A stretch of 47,138 bases of DNA, from contig NZ_JAAFZA010000062.1 of NCBI RefSeq assembly GCF_015356865.1, positions 1 through 47,138 of the forward strand, read 5' to 3'. Positions 30,312 through 40,900 of this stretch are shown in pieces (position 1 is the first letter of the stretch; every line of letters starts with the position of its first letter). The DNA comes from Catenulispora pinisilvae. Its GTDB lineage: Bacteria > Actinomycetota > Actinomycetes > Streptomycetales > Catenulisporaceae. The notes beneath the pieces are model-generated. The model did no database searches. It was not told where the DNA came from and worked only from the letters and a program-made list of their open reading frames with translations. A program made the position numbers and the translations under genes.

Positions 30312-33300
30312 TCAGTACGCGGTGGGTTGTAGGACGAGGGTGTCGATGCCGGCGCCGTAGCGGTTACCGTTGGATGCGCTGTTCGTGCCGGTCATCGTGA
30401 ATGTGAAGCTGTGCATGCCGGCGGCGAGATTGAGTGTCGAGCCGAAGTCGAACGTCTTGGTGGCCACTGCGCTGCTGTATCCGTCGAAGGTCGAGCCGAA
30501 GTTGGTTCCGTCGATGCTGAGCTGGAAGATGCCGTAGTCGGGTGTGGTTGTGAGAACTGGGGTGACTCGGTATCTGCCTGCGTTCGCGACGTAATAGTTC
30601 AGGGTGAACGAGGAGCCGTTGGTGGTGCTGTTGAACCACTGCTGCGCGCCGTTGGACCAGTTCACATTGCAGCAGTTGGTTTGGACGGACAGTACTCCGT
30701 TGGTTGCGGTGCCTCCCAGGGATTCGGCTTCGACACTCTGGTTCTGGCCGGGTGCGCTGGGTAGCAGGAAGTGCTGGTCGGTGTTGTCCAGGCACTGGTA
30801 GAGCTGGAACGGGTTGGTGTCGGTGGTGCTGCCTGCGGTGTTGTCGAGGCACATACTGGTGCCCGGGTTCTGCAGCGAGACGTATCCTGGTGCGGTGGTT
30901 GAAGGAACGATGTTCCACACCTGATTGGCATTTCCAGTTTCGCAGTCGTCGAGCGAGACTTCCGAGCCTTGTGTGTTGAGGCCGCCGGTGTCCAGGCACA
31001 TGGCTGGGTACGGTGGTGTGGCGGGGTTGGATCCTATGATGTGGATCGTGTGGTCGGGGTAGAACTGCCAGGCTTCGGTCCAGGAGCCGTTGCAGTCGTT
31101 GATATCGACGGTGGTGTCGCGGGTCAGGCTCCCGTCCCGGTCGTCTAGGCACACCTGGCGGCTGGGATTGCCGGTGGTGGTGTTGGCGGAGATTACAGGG
31201 CCGGCGACGCCGGGCAGTTGGGGTTTGGCGAAGCCGGTGTTCTGGTAGATCCCGGCCGCCAGGTCGCTATCGATGGCTTCCGGGTAGACGCGGACGTCGG
31301 CGATCGAGCCGTCGAAGAAGTTGTTGGCGCTGCCATTGTAGAAGCCGCGTCCTATGGCCAGGGGACCGGTTGAGGCGATCGGCGTGGTGTCGGTCGCGGT
31401 GCCGGCGAGTTGTCCGTTGAGGTAGAAGGACATGGTGCCGGTGGATCCGTCGTAGGTGCCGATCAGGTGAGCCCAGACTCCTGCGGTCGCTGGTGAGCTG
31501 GCGGCGATGTGAGCGACGGTTGGGTTCGTCGTGTCGGTGAGAGCGCGGGCGAACTGCCAGGTGGAGCCGTTGTATTCCAGGTAGAAGCCGGCGGCTGTTC
31601 CGGCCTGTTGGAACGTTATGGTTTGGGTGCCGGTTCCGAGGGATGCGGCGTTGACCCACGCGGCTACGGTGAAGGATTTGGTGGTGTCGACGACGGGTCC
31701 GGTGGTGGTGATGGTTCCGCCGGTTCCTGCGAAGGTGGCGTAGCCGCCGGTTCCCCATGACACACCGGATGTTGACAGTGTGGCTGGGTGGTTGCCGGGC
31801 AGGCTGGAGTCGGCGGCGGTGCTGCCGGCGCCGTCTGCTAGCTTCCACCATCCAGTGGGGCCGCCGGTGAGCGTAATTAGCGTCGTTGTGCTGCCTGGGG
31901 CGTTTCCGTTGTCGATAGCAGTGGCTTTCACGCTGTAGGTGCCGGCGGTTCCGTAGACGTGAGTGGCGGTCGGGGTGGCCGATGTGACGGCGGCGGTTCC
32001 GTCGCCGAAGTCGAAGGTGTAGCTGGTGAGCCTGCCGCCACCTTGGTAGGAAGATGAGGCGTCTGCGGTAGTGATCAAGGGTGTGTCACCGCTGGTCGGG
32101 CTCAAGCTGAGTCCCGCGGTCGGGCCCAAGCCAGTGGTCGGGATGAGGTTGAGCGTGTCAACACCGAGGTTGTATCGGTTGCCGGTTGAGGCGGCGTTTG
32201 TGCCGTTGACATGGAACTTGAACGTGTGGGGCCCGGCAGCCAGCTCGAAGGCTCCGAGTTTGACGACCTTGGTGGATACACCGGATGGCTGGAAACTATC
32301 GAATTCGCGTCCCAGTTGTTGGCCGTCCATCACAAGCTCGAATTGACCGTAGTCCGGGGCCATGGTCAAGATTGGAGCGACCTGGTAGTCGCCTGTGTTG
32401 GCAACGTAGTAGTTGAATGTCAGGGACGCGTCGCTGACGGTACTGGTGAAGAATTCTTGCGCCCCGTTGGACCAGTTGATGCCGCAGCAGTTGGTTTGGA
32501 TTTGCATGGTGCCGTTTTCCGCCGTGCCAGACATTGATTCGGCTTCTGCGGTTTGGTTTTCATTGGCTCCGGTGGGTAGAGACCATTGTTGTGCAGCGTT
32601 GTCCAGGCACTGGTTGAGTTGCAGCGGGTTGCCATTGGTTGTGGATGCTTGAGTGTCCTCCATGCAGAGCCCTGATGCTGGGTTGTAGAACCAATATTTG
32701 CCGGCGGTGGACGGAGAGGGTAGGAGGCGCCAGACCTGGAAGCCGTCAGTGGCGCCGCCGCAGGTGTTCAGGGTGATCTTCGCGCCCTGTACCAGTTGGC
32801 CGCCGGTGTCCAGGCACAGGTTGGGTGGGGTGGCCGGTGAGGAGCCCATCAGTTGGATGGTGCCGTCTGCGGCGAAGGACCATTGTTGGGGCCAGGTGGC
32901 ATTGCAGTCCCACAGGTCGATGACCGCGGTTGCCGGGGTGAGCGATCCTTGGAGATCGTCGATGCAGCGTTGTCCGCTGCGGCCGCCGATGATGCCGGAG
33001 ACGACCTGTCCGGCGATGCCGTTGGCGGCTTGGTTTTGCAGCCTGCTGGTGTTGGAGGTGTTGGTCCAGCCGGTGGCGGTGGCGGTGGTCAGGGTTTGGG
33101 CTCCGAGGGTGGTGCCGATCGGTCCGTTGATTACGGTGATTTGGCCGTCGGGGGTCATGGCCCACAGGTCTGGGTGGCCGTCGCCGTTGAGGTCGCCGGC
33201 TGACGAGATCCAGGTGTAGTGGCCGAATTCGCCGTTGGAGCCGAGTTGCTGGCGGGTGGCGAGGTCTGCGAGTCCGGAGCCTAAGGTTGCGGTGTCGGAG

Positions 33301-34634
33301 TGGTTGGTGAATTGCCACAGTGTGCCGTCGGGGGCCTTGGCCCACAGGTCGGGCAGTCCGCCGGCGCCGCCGGGGTGTCCGGTGGCGTTGCCTGGTGCGA
33401 TGACTTGGACGGTGGACCAGTCCCAGTCTGGGGTGGAGGTGGACAGCAGGATTGGGTTTCGGAGTTGTCCGTTGCTGGCGGGGGAGAACAGCCAGACGCG
33501 GGTGGCGTCGGTTCCGTCCTTTTCGACAGTGATCAGGCTGGTTTTGCATGCGTTGGTGGGGGTGGTGATGGTGCAGCCGCCGTTGGCTGGGCCGAGCGCG
33601 ATGGTTTGCTTGACGCTGCTCCATGTCGTGTCGTAACCGGCGCACAGGCCATTTTGTATTGAGGGAGTGCAGGTCGGTCGGGTGACCGTGACCCTGTGGG
33701 TTTGGCTGAATTGGTCGGGGGTCAGCGGGGGCCGGTAGCCGGGCTGGGTGGTCGCGGAGGCGATTTGTGCGTTGAGGTAGTAGTAGAGGTTCCCGTTGCC
33801 GTGACTGTCGGCGTCCCAGGCGAATAGGTCGTCGGTTGGCTGGACGCGTTCGGAGCCGCGGTGCGTGAACAGGGCGCTGGCCCAGCTTTTGCCGTTGGGG
33901 GCAGCTGCGGCCGTGGCGGCTTGGATCGCGTTGACGGAGCCTGCCGGGTCCAGATTGGCCGGGTAGACGACCAGGTTGCCGCCGGCGTCGACGCTCATCA
34001 GGTTGGGGATGCCGTCGCCGGTGACGTTGCCGAAGGACGTCGGTGTGAATGCCTGCGCCAGGAAGAAGTCGTAGCGGGCGAACGGTGAGGCGATGCCGGC
34101 GCTGTCGACGGCGGCCGCGTAGAGAGTGTTGGTGCCCCAGCGTTCGCCGTCGCTGGTTCCCGCGGCGAGGTTGATCGTCGCGGTGGCGTTCAAGCCGCCG
34201 GTCGCTGCGGCAGTGCCGCAGGCGACGTTGGTGAGGGTGGTGCAGTTTCCGGCGTCGGCGTTGTTGGCGGTGGCGTTGAGCACCCACAGGAAATGATCGA
34301 TCGGTGTGGTCGGGGCGGTCGCGCTGACTGTGATCGTGCCGGCGGTGCCGGTCTGGGGGTAGGACGGTAGGTGCTGGCCGATCCCGGGGAAGGTAGTGGA
34401 CTGAAACGTGGGTGGGTTCGCCCCTGTCATCGTGGCGTGCGGTGTTACCGATCCTTGCTTGACATGACTACTTGCTATGTGCTGTTTCGGCGTGGGTGTC
34501 GGGTTGCCTGAGGCACGGGAGGCTGCGGTAGCCGTGCTTGCCAAAGACAGCAAGAGGGTGACGCTAACTACGCAGATGAAAAGTCGTTGTGCCACCATTC
34601 TGGCCCTTCTGCGCGCGCGTGAAAGTGGTTTCAT
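30312..34634 (-). CDS. Giant secreted lectin/FG-GAP/PKD/LamG protein
   Basis: 1440 residues from ATG 34634, with GAGGAG about 9 nt upstream. Signal peptide about 1-38 (RRRARMVAQRLFICVVSVTL, ending ATA-AS). Then an unassigned domain with FG-GAP/VCBS-like Asp-rich calcium loops (NVTGDGIPNL near 200, DLNGDGHPDLWAM near 476); a ricin-B lectin (about 556-686, QW motifs); a CBM-like beta-sandwich (about 691-834, AEAESMSG to NRYNLGVDTLNL); a PKD domain (about 841-918, FDFGDGT); a LamG/concanavalin-like domain (about 928-1121); a second ricin-B (about 1158-1291); and a second copy of the CBM-like module (about 1298-1440, EAESLGG to NRYGAGIDTL). No catalytic domain is evident. It is divergent from the RHS toxin gene with a 347-bp shared promoter region, so it may be a surface adhesin or partner for the toxin. 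Confidence 0.85.
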   Translation of the reverse strand: MKPLSRARRRARMVAQRLFICVVSVTLLLSLASTATAASRASGNPTPTPKQHIASSHVKQGSVTPHATMTGANPPTFQSTTFPGIGQHLPSYPQTGTAGTITVSATAPTTPIDHFLWVLNATANNADAGNCTTLTNVACGTAAATGGLNATATINLAAGTSDGERWGTNTLYAAAVDSAGIASPFARYDFFLAQAFTPTSFGNVTGDGIPNLMSVDAGGNLVVYPANLDPAGSVNAIQAATAAAAPNGKSWASALFTHRGSERVQPTDDLFAWDADSHGNGNLYYYLNAQIASATTQPGYRPPLTPDQFSQTHRVTVTRPTCTPSIQNGLCAGYDTTWSSVKQTIALGPANGGCTITTPTNACKTSLITVEKDGTDATRVWLFSPASNGQLRNPILLSTSTPDWDWSTVQVIAPGNATGHPGGAGGLPDLWAKAPDGTLWQFTNHSDTATLGSGLADLATRQQLGSNGEFGHYTWISSAGDLNGDGHPDLWAMTPDGQITVINGPIGTTLGAQTLTTATATGWTNTSNTSRLQNQAANGIAGQVVSGIIGGRSGQRCIDDLQGSLTPATAVIDLWDCNATWPQQWSFAADGTIQLMGSSPATPPNLCLDTGGQLVQGAKITLNTCGGATDGFQVWRLLPSPSTAGKYWFYNPASGLCMEDTQASTTNGNPLQLNQCLDNAAQQWSLPTGANENQTAEAESMSGTAENGTMQIQTNCCGINWSNGAQEFFTSTVSDASLTFNYYVANTGDYQVAPILTMAPDYGQFELVMDGQQLGREFDSFQPSGVSTKVVKLGAFELAAGPHTFKFHVNGTNAASTGNRYNLGVDTLNLIPTTGLGPTAGLSLSPTSGDTPLITTADASSSYQGGGRLTSYTFDFGDGTAAVTSATPTATHVYGTAGTYSVKATAIDNGNAPGSTTTLITLTGGPTGWWKLADGAGSTAADSSLPGNHPATLSTSGVSWGTGGYATFAGTGGTITTTGPVVDTTKSFTVAAWVNAASLGTGTQTITFQQAGTAAGFYLEYNGSTWQFARALTDTTNPTVAHIAASSPATAGVWAHLIGTYDGSTGTMSFYLNGQLAGTATDTTPIASTGPLAIGRGFYNGSANNFFDGSIADVRVYPEAIDSDLAAGIYQNTGFAKPQLPGVAGPVISANTTTGNPSRQVCLDDRDGSLTRDTTVDINDCNGSWTEAWQFYPDHTIHIIGSNPATPPYPAMCLDTGGLNTQGSEVSLDDCETGNANQVWNIVPSTTAPGYVSLQNPGTSMCLDNTAGSTTDTNPFQLYQCLDNTDQHFLLPSAPGQNQSVEAESLGGTATNGVLSVQTNCCNVNWSNGAQQWFNSTTNGSSFTLNYYVANAGRYRVTPVLTTTPDYGIFQLSIDGTNFGSTFDGYSSAVATKTFDFGSTLNLAAGMHSFTFTMTGTNSASNGNRYGAGIDTLVLQPTAY

Positions 34635-34981
34635 CAACGGCCCTCCTCGGCGCTGAACGCGCGCCAGCATGCGCGCGTGCGCAACTTACGGGGACGGTTC
34701 AAGGGCTGGCAACTGATCTGCGCTGTCGGAATCGTTATAGACGACAGCCTGCGGTCGGCGCCGCGAGGCGATCTTGGTGGTCTAAACCAGTCGAAATCAC
34801 CTCGTATCAGAACTCTGATTTAACTCTGGGTAGCGAGGGCATGGGACTAAATCGTTATAAACAAGCCTTGAGTCAAGGTCCGCATATGGACGATCTGTTC
34901 GAGCCTGGTTATCGTCCCCCGCGCCGCCTTGATCGGGTTAGGCGATGCTTTGGTGCGATTTGATCATCCAGGGGGTGCCCG
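34635..34981. promoter_or_regulatory. Shared divergent promoter region with twin repeats
   Basis: AATCGTTATAGAC (34730-34742) and AATCGTTATAAAC (34850-34862) are direct repeats 120 bp apart in an AT-rich region between the lectin-protein gene and the RHS gene. TTATAA in the second could act as a -10 element for the RHS gene. The repeats are candidate sites for one regulator of both genes. Confidence 0.45.
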
Positions 34982-37900
34982 GTGGGGGCATGGCGTTCGT
35001 CGAGTGATTCCCGCGCTGTTCAGAGGCGGTTTCGCTGTCTCGCGGTGTGTGTGGCGATCGGTTCCATGGGACTGGCTGTGATGTCCGGTCCAGCAGCGAC
35101 TGGGGCTGCTCATGGGCCGCACAATCCGAAGGTGTGGCAGCCGCGGCCGGTGACGAAGATGCCGTCCATCGCGGCAGTGAGCCGCAGTACGGCGCATTCT
35201 GCTGTTGCGGTTCAGCCGATGGCCGGGTACAAGGTCCCGGCGACTGTGTGGCCGAAGGCCGCCTCGGTCGTGGTTGACCTGTCGCCGACACCGGCCCAAC
35301 GTGATGCCGGATCCTCGGCCGGCGGCGCCGGCCAGAGCGCTTCCTCGGCCCCCGTACCGGGTACGCCGGTCAGTATCGCGGCAGCCGCGGCAGGGCAGAC
35401 CGGCGGAGCGCGGCCGCCTGCAACGACTCCAGCAGCGAAGGTCAACGTGACCGTCGCCGATCATTCGGCGGCATCCAGCGCCGGGGCCAGCGCAGTGATG
35501 TTGACTCTGGCGCGGGCCGATGGCGGGACGGTCGGGGTCCCTGCGCTGGTTGCTCTGGACTACTCCGGATTCTCTGATGCCTTCGGCGGCAACTTCGCCG
35601 ATCGGCTGAAGCTGGTCACCCTTCCCGGCTGCGCGTTGAGCACGCCGAAAGAAGCGGCCTGCCGTACCCAGACGCCGGTGGCTTTCACCAACGACCGTGC
35701 GCATCACCGGCTCATTGCGACAGTCACCATCCCAGGCGATGCCACAGCTGCCGCAAGCGGGCAGGCCAGCTCCGAAACGGGCGCGGCGATCGTATTGGCC
35801 GCGACCTCGGCGCCAAACGGCGCCAACGGCGACTACTCGGCCACCCCGTTGAAGGATTCGGACACCTGGTCCGGGGGCGGCAACGAGGGGTCGTTCACCT
35901 ACAGTTATCCGATCACTGTGCCGCCCGCACTTGGCGGCGTGGCTCCGAAGGTCGCGTTGAGTTACGACTCTGCCAGCATCGATGGCCGTACCTCGGTGTC
36001 CAACGCGCAGGGCTCGTGGGTCGGCGATGGCTGGGACTACAACCCGGGCTACATCGAGCGTTCCTACGAACCATGTTCGAAGGCTGGGTTTCCCACGTCG
36101 AGCGACGAGTGCTGGGGGACGCCCAATGCCACCATCTCCTTCGGCGGCCGCGGCGGAGAACTGCTCAAGGACGACGGTACAGGCACTTGGAGGATCGCCG
36201 GGGACGACGGATCCCGGGTAGAGCTGCTCTCCGGTGCGAGCAACGGGAACACCGGCGACGGCGGCCAGTACTGGCGGGTGACTACCACGGATGGCACCCA
36301 GTACTACTTTGGTGCCAACCAGCTGCCCGGCGCTGGCGGCAATGACGCGCCTACCTACTCGGCGTGGGGTGTGCCGGTGTTCGGGGCCGGGTCTCTGGCC
36401 GGGGCAGCTTGCGCTGACCCGACGAAGGATCCGAAGGCGTGTCGGACCGGCTGGCGGTGGAACCTGGACTTCGTCGTTGATCCGCGTGGCGGCCTGGCCC
36501 GCTACACCTACGCCCGGGAAGAGAACTTCTACCTGCGCGGCACCCCGGCGAGCCCGACCGAATACCAGGCCGGCGGCTACCTGGCACAGATCGACTACGG
36601 CTGGGACACCGGCAATGTTATCTGGAACCCCTCGGCAATCGCGGCCGCCAATCATCTGCGCCCGTACCGCATTGCCTACCCCCCAGCTGAGAACGTGGTG
36701 TTCACCCCGGCTGCACGTTGTATCTCAGATAGCGGCGAGGCTGGATACAACCCTCTGTGCCCGACGGCAACGGTGACCGTCTCCGGCGGTATTGCATCCA
36801 CCGGTATCACCTCGGCGAATGCTGCTGCATTCGTAGACACGCCATTTGACCAGCACTGTACTGCGGCTGGGACCGTGGACGGTACGGCTGGTGGTGCCGT
36901 GTGTACCAACTACACACCCACGTTTTTCAACACCGAACAACTGTCGCAGATCACAACCAATGTCAACGCGGATCTAGATGGTAAGTATCGGCCGGTAGAC
37001 CAGTACGGCCTGCCACACCAGTTCAATGCCGTAACTGGCGGTTCTACCGATGACCGGCCCTCGCTGTGGCTGGCGGGCATCACCCACACAGGGTGGACAA
37101 CCAATCGTGACGGAAGCACCGCCAAAACCACCGACCCAGAGGTCTACACGCACGGCAGCTTTATGCCTAACCGGGCGAAGGCGTCGCCTTCTGCCGCTAC
37201 CCAGGCCTACCAGCGACTACGCCTGGACCGGATCAGCGACACCCTTGGCTCGCTCGTTGAGGTCACCTACGGTTTGGGAAATGCGGGCGGCACGAGTTTC
37301 GACTGCAACGCCCCACCTGCGCCTGTGCCGACGATCACCGCGAACAACAGCCTGTGCTATCCGGAGTACTGGACCCAGCCCAACGCCACCGCGCCGACTC
37401 TGGATTGGTTCAACAAATACATCGTCACATCCGTCCGGACCGTGGACACGACGGGGATCTCGCCAGACCGGGTATCCCGCTACACCTTCCTCGGCACACC
37501 GGTATGGCACACAAACGACTCCGAACAGGCTGACGCCGCTTACCGCACATTCGACCAGTTCCGAGGGTTCTCGCAGGTCCAGACCATCACCGGGGCCGCG
37601 GCAGCTGGAAGCAACAGCAAGACACTGACCACGTACTTCCGAGGCATGGACCAGGACGGTAACGCTTCCTACCCGTTCCAGGACTCCTCTGGGCACGTGT
37701 GGGCGAACGACAACCACAACGACGTGTTCAACCAAGGAGATCCCGGGCTTCGCGACGACAACGCACTGGCCGGGGCGCCCGTCGACGTCCAGACCTTCGC
37801 TGCCGACAATTCCTCGACCGTCGTCTCCGACGTGGTCAATGTGCCAGTCGATCCCACCACAATCGTCACAGCCACCCACAAGCGGCCTCCCGGCTTGCCG

Positions 37901-40900
37901 GACCAACGCTCGCACTTCGCCGAGACCGCCAAGAAGGTCACCTACGACCGGGTGACCACCGGTACCCGCCATGCGGAGATCGACTACACCTATGACAACA
38001 GCCTGCCGAACTTCACGGCCGGCACAGTCGGCGGCAACGGGCACCTGATCCTCACCGACGACAAGAACGACGGAACACTCCAGGAACTGTGCACCACCAC
38101 CAAGTACGCCACCGACCAGAGCGACCTTGAGCGCACCGCCGTCTCTTACTGGCAGAGCACGCAGATCGTGCCGCCCGGCGGTACGTGTGCGACAGGGACC
38201 GCGCCGAGCAAGGCGAACCTCGTCTCCGCACAACAGACCCTGTTCGACGGATCGACCACCCCAGGCGTCATCCCCGATGTAGGGGACCCGACGACCGTGC
38301 AGAAGGCGAGCGACGTTGACGCCTCCGGCAACCTGACGTGGATCACAACGACCGCGACCTTTGATGGGTACGGCCGAGTCATGTCCGCGACCGATCCGGA
38401 CCAGCACACGACCCAGACCATCTTCACTCCGGATAAGGCCGCGCTGCCGACCAGTATTCGAACCACAAACCCGGCCGGCTGGGTCACCACCGACACCGTG
38501 GACCAAGGTCGGCAAGTGGTAGAGCAGACCACAGACCCTAACAACAGATCCACTTACGAGTACTACGACGGCATGGGGAAGCCCACCTCCGTCTGGCTGC
38601 CCGACCGCCTGACCGCCTCGAGCTCGAACAAGCGGTTCACCTACAACCTGGTCGGCGTAGCACCGACCGTACTTAACGGCGGTACTCCGCCGACATCTCC
38701 GCCGCCCAACAGCTACGTCCAGACTGAGACGTTGCGGGAAGACGGGTCTTACGGCGAATCGTTCTCCGAGGTCGACGGGTTCGGCGACGCGGTGCAGACC
38801 CAGTCCACACCGGTGGACGGCTCTGCCGGGACAGTCGTCGCCGATACCCAATACGACAGTCTCGGGCGGTCGTTCAGGACCTACGCTGCGCACTACGACG
38901 CGAGCCCTGCCCCGAGCGGGCTGTGGCTACAGTTCGCCGAGAGCAGCATTCCATCGGAGACCGTCACGACCTTCGATGGGATGTCCAGGCCGCTGACCGT
39001 CACCCAGCAGTCCATGGGCAAGCCGCTACCCGGGGCCGTAACCACCACCGCCTACCCCGGCATGGATCGCACCGATGTCACCGCCCCGGCCGGGAACGGC
39101 CAGGCCACCAGCGGCGGAACCTCCACGGTGACAGACGTTCGTGGTCGTACTACCGCGCTGTGGAGCTACCACGACGCCGCCGGCAACCCGATCGCCCCTG
39201 ATGGCAACCCGGACCATGCGGACGTCACCAAATACGGCTTCACCTACAACCCAGGCGGCACTGAAGGCACTGCTACCACGGTCACCGACGCCACGAAGCA
39301 GAACACCTGGACCACAACCGTCACCGACCTGGCCGGGCGCAACGTCACCACCACGGACCCGGACATCGGAACCACCACCACCCTGTCCGACCCCGCAGGA
39401 CTCATGCTGGCCACCGCCGACGGCCGCGGTCACGTGCTGGCCTACACCTACGACAACCTGAACCGTAAGACCGGCGAATACGACGCCGGCTCGATCACCG
39501 ACCGCAGCATTTTGGCCCAGGCCCGCACCACCGCGATCGCCAATCCCGCGGCGCAGCTGGCGGGATGGACCTTCGACAGCCTGGACAAGGGCCAGCCTGA
39601 CGCCTCCATCCGCTACGTCGGCGGCGCCAACGGCAGCGCCTACACTGCGCAAACCACCGGGTACGACACAGACTACCGGCCCACCGGCACCAAGACCGTC
39701 ATCCCGAGCGCCGAAGGCCCACTGGCCGGCCCGTACCAAACCAACATGTACTACACCCCAAACACCGGGGCGCTGGACCACATCGACCTGCCCGCTGCCG
39801 GGGGACTACCAGCAGACACCGTCTACAACTCCTACAACACCGACGGCCTGCTGTTGCTGTCCAGCGGCACCAACAACGACCTCGTGGACACGCAGTACGA
39901 CCAGACCGGCAAGATCCTGTCTCGCACCGTCGGCGACTACCCGCGTCAGGTGGTCACACAGAACCAGTACGACCAGGCCACCAACCGCGTCACCAACACC
40001 TTCACCGACGCCACCGCCGGAGACGACCCGAACAACACCGCCCAGCTCAACAAATACGGCATCGACGACGTCTCCTACACCTATGACGCGACAGGTCGTC
40101 TCACCTCGACAGCGGACCTTCAGGACTGGAATGTCACCGGCTCCTACTACCCCGGGACCCAAGCCCGGGACAACCAGTGCTTCACCTACGACTACGCCAG
40201 CCGCCTCACCAACGCCTGGACCGACGCCGGCGACCAGAGCCCACCTGCCACCACCGACCTGACCAAGCCCAACGCAGCCGTGGGCGGCCTCGGCTCGTGT
40301 GCGTCGTCGACGCAGAACAACCCACCGACCGTGGCCACCGCGCGGGCAGGCCAGATCACCGGCAGCGGTACCGGTCAGATGGCCAGCCCCGCCGCCTACT
40401 GGCAGTCCTGGACCTTCGACGCCGCCAGTGCCGCAGGCCTGGGTAACGGCGCACAAACCGGCAACCGCTCCACCCAGACCGACTACGACACCGCCGGCAA
40501 CACTACCAACGACACCACCGCCACCAGCGGCTACCCGAACGCCGGAACCACCAACACTGCTGGCGCAGCAACCACCGGCGGCACCGGACCCCATCTGCTC
40601 AACCAGGTCACCCGCACCGGCCCGATCAGCAGCACCGACACCTACAACTACGACGGCTCTGGCAATACCACCAGCCGCCAACTCGCAGCCGGCCCCAACC
40701 AAACCCTCACCTGGGACGCCGAAAACCGTCTGGCCACCGTCACCGACGCCACTACCAACAGTACTTCTACATACCTGTACGACGCCGATGGCAACCAGCT
40801 CATCCGCCGCGATACGGGCGGCGCAAACGCCGGCGTGAGTCTCTACCTCGGCTCCGCCGAGATCCATCTTGCTGGCGGAATCGTCTCCGGAAACCGGTAC

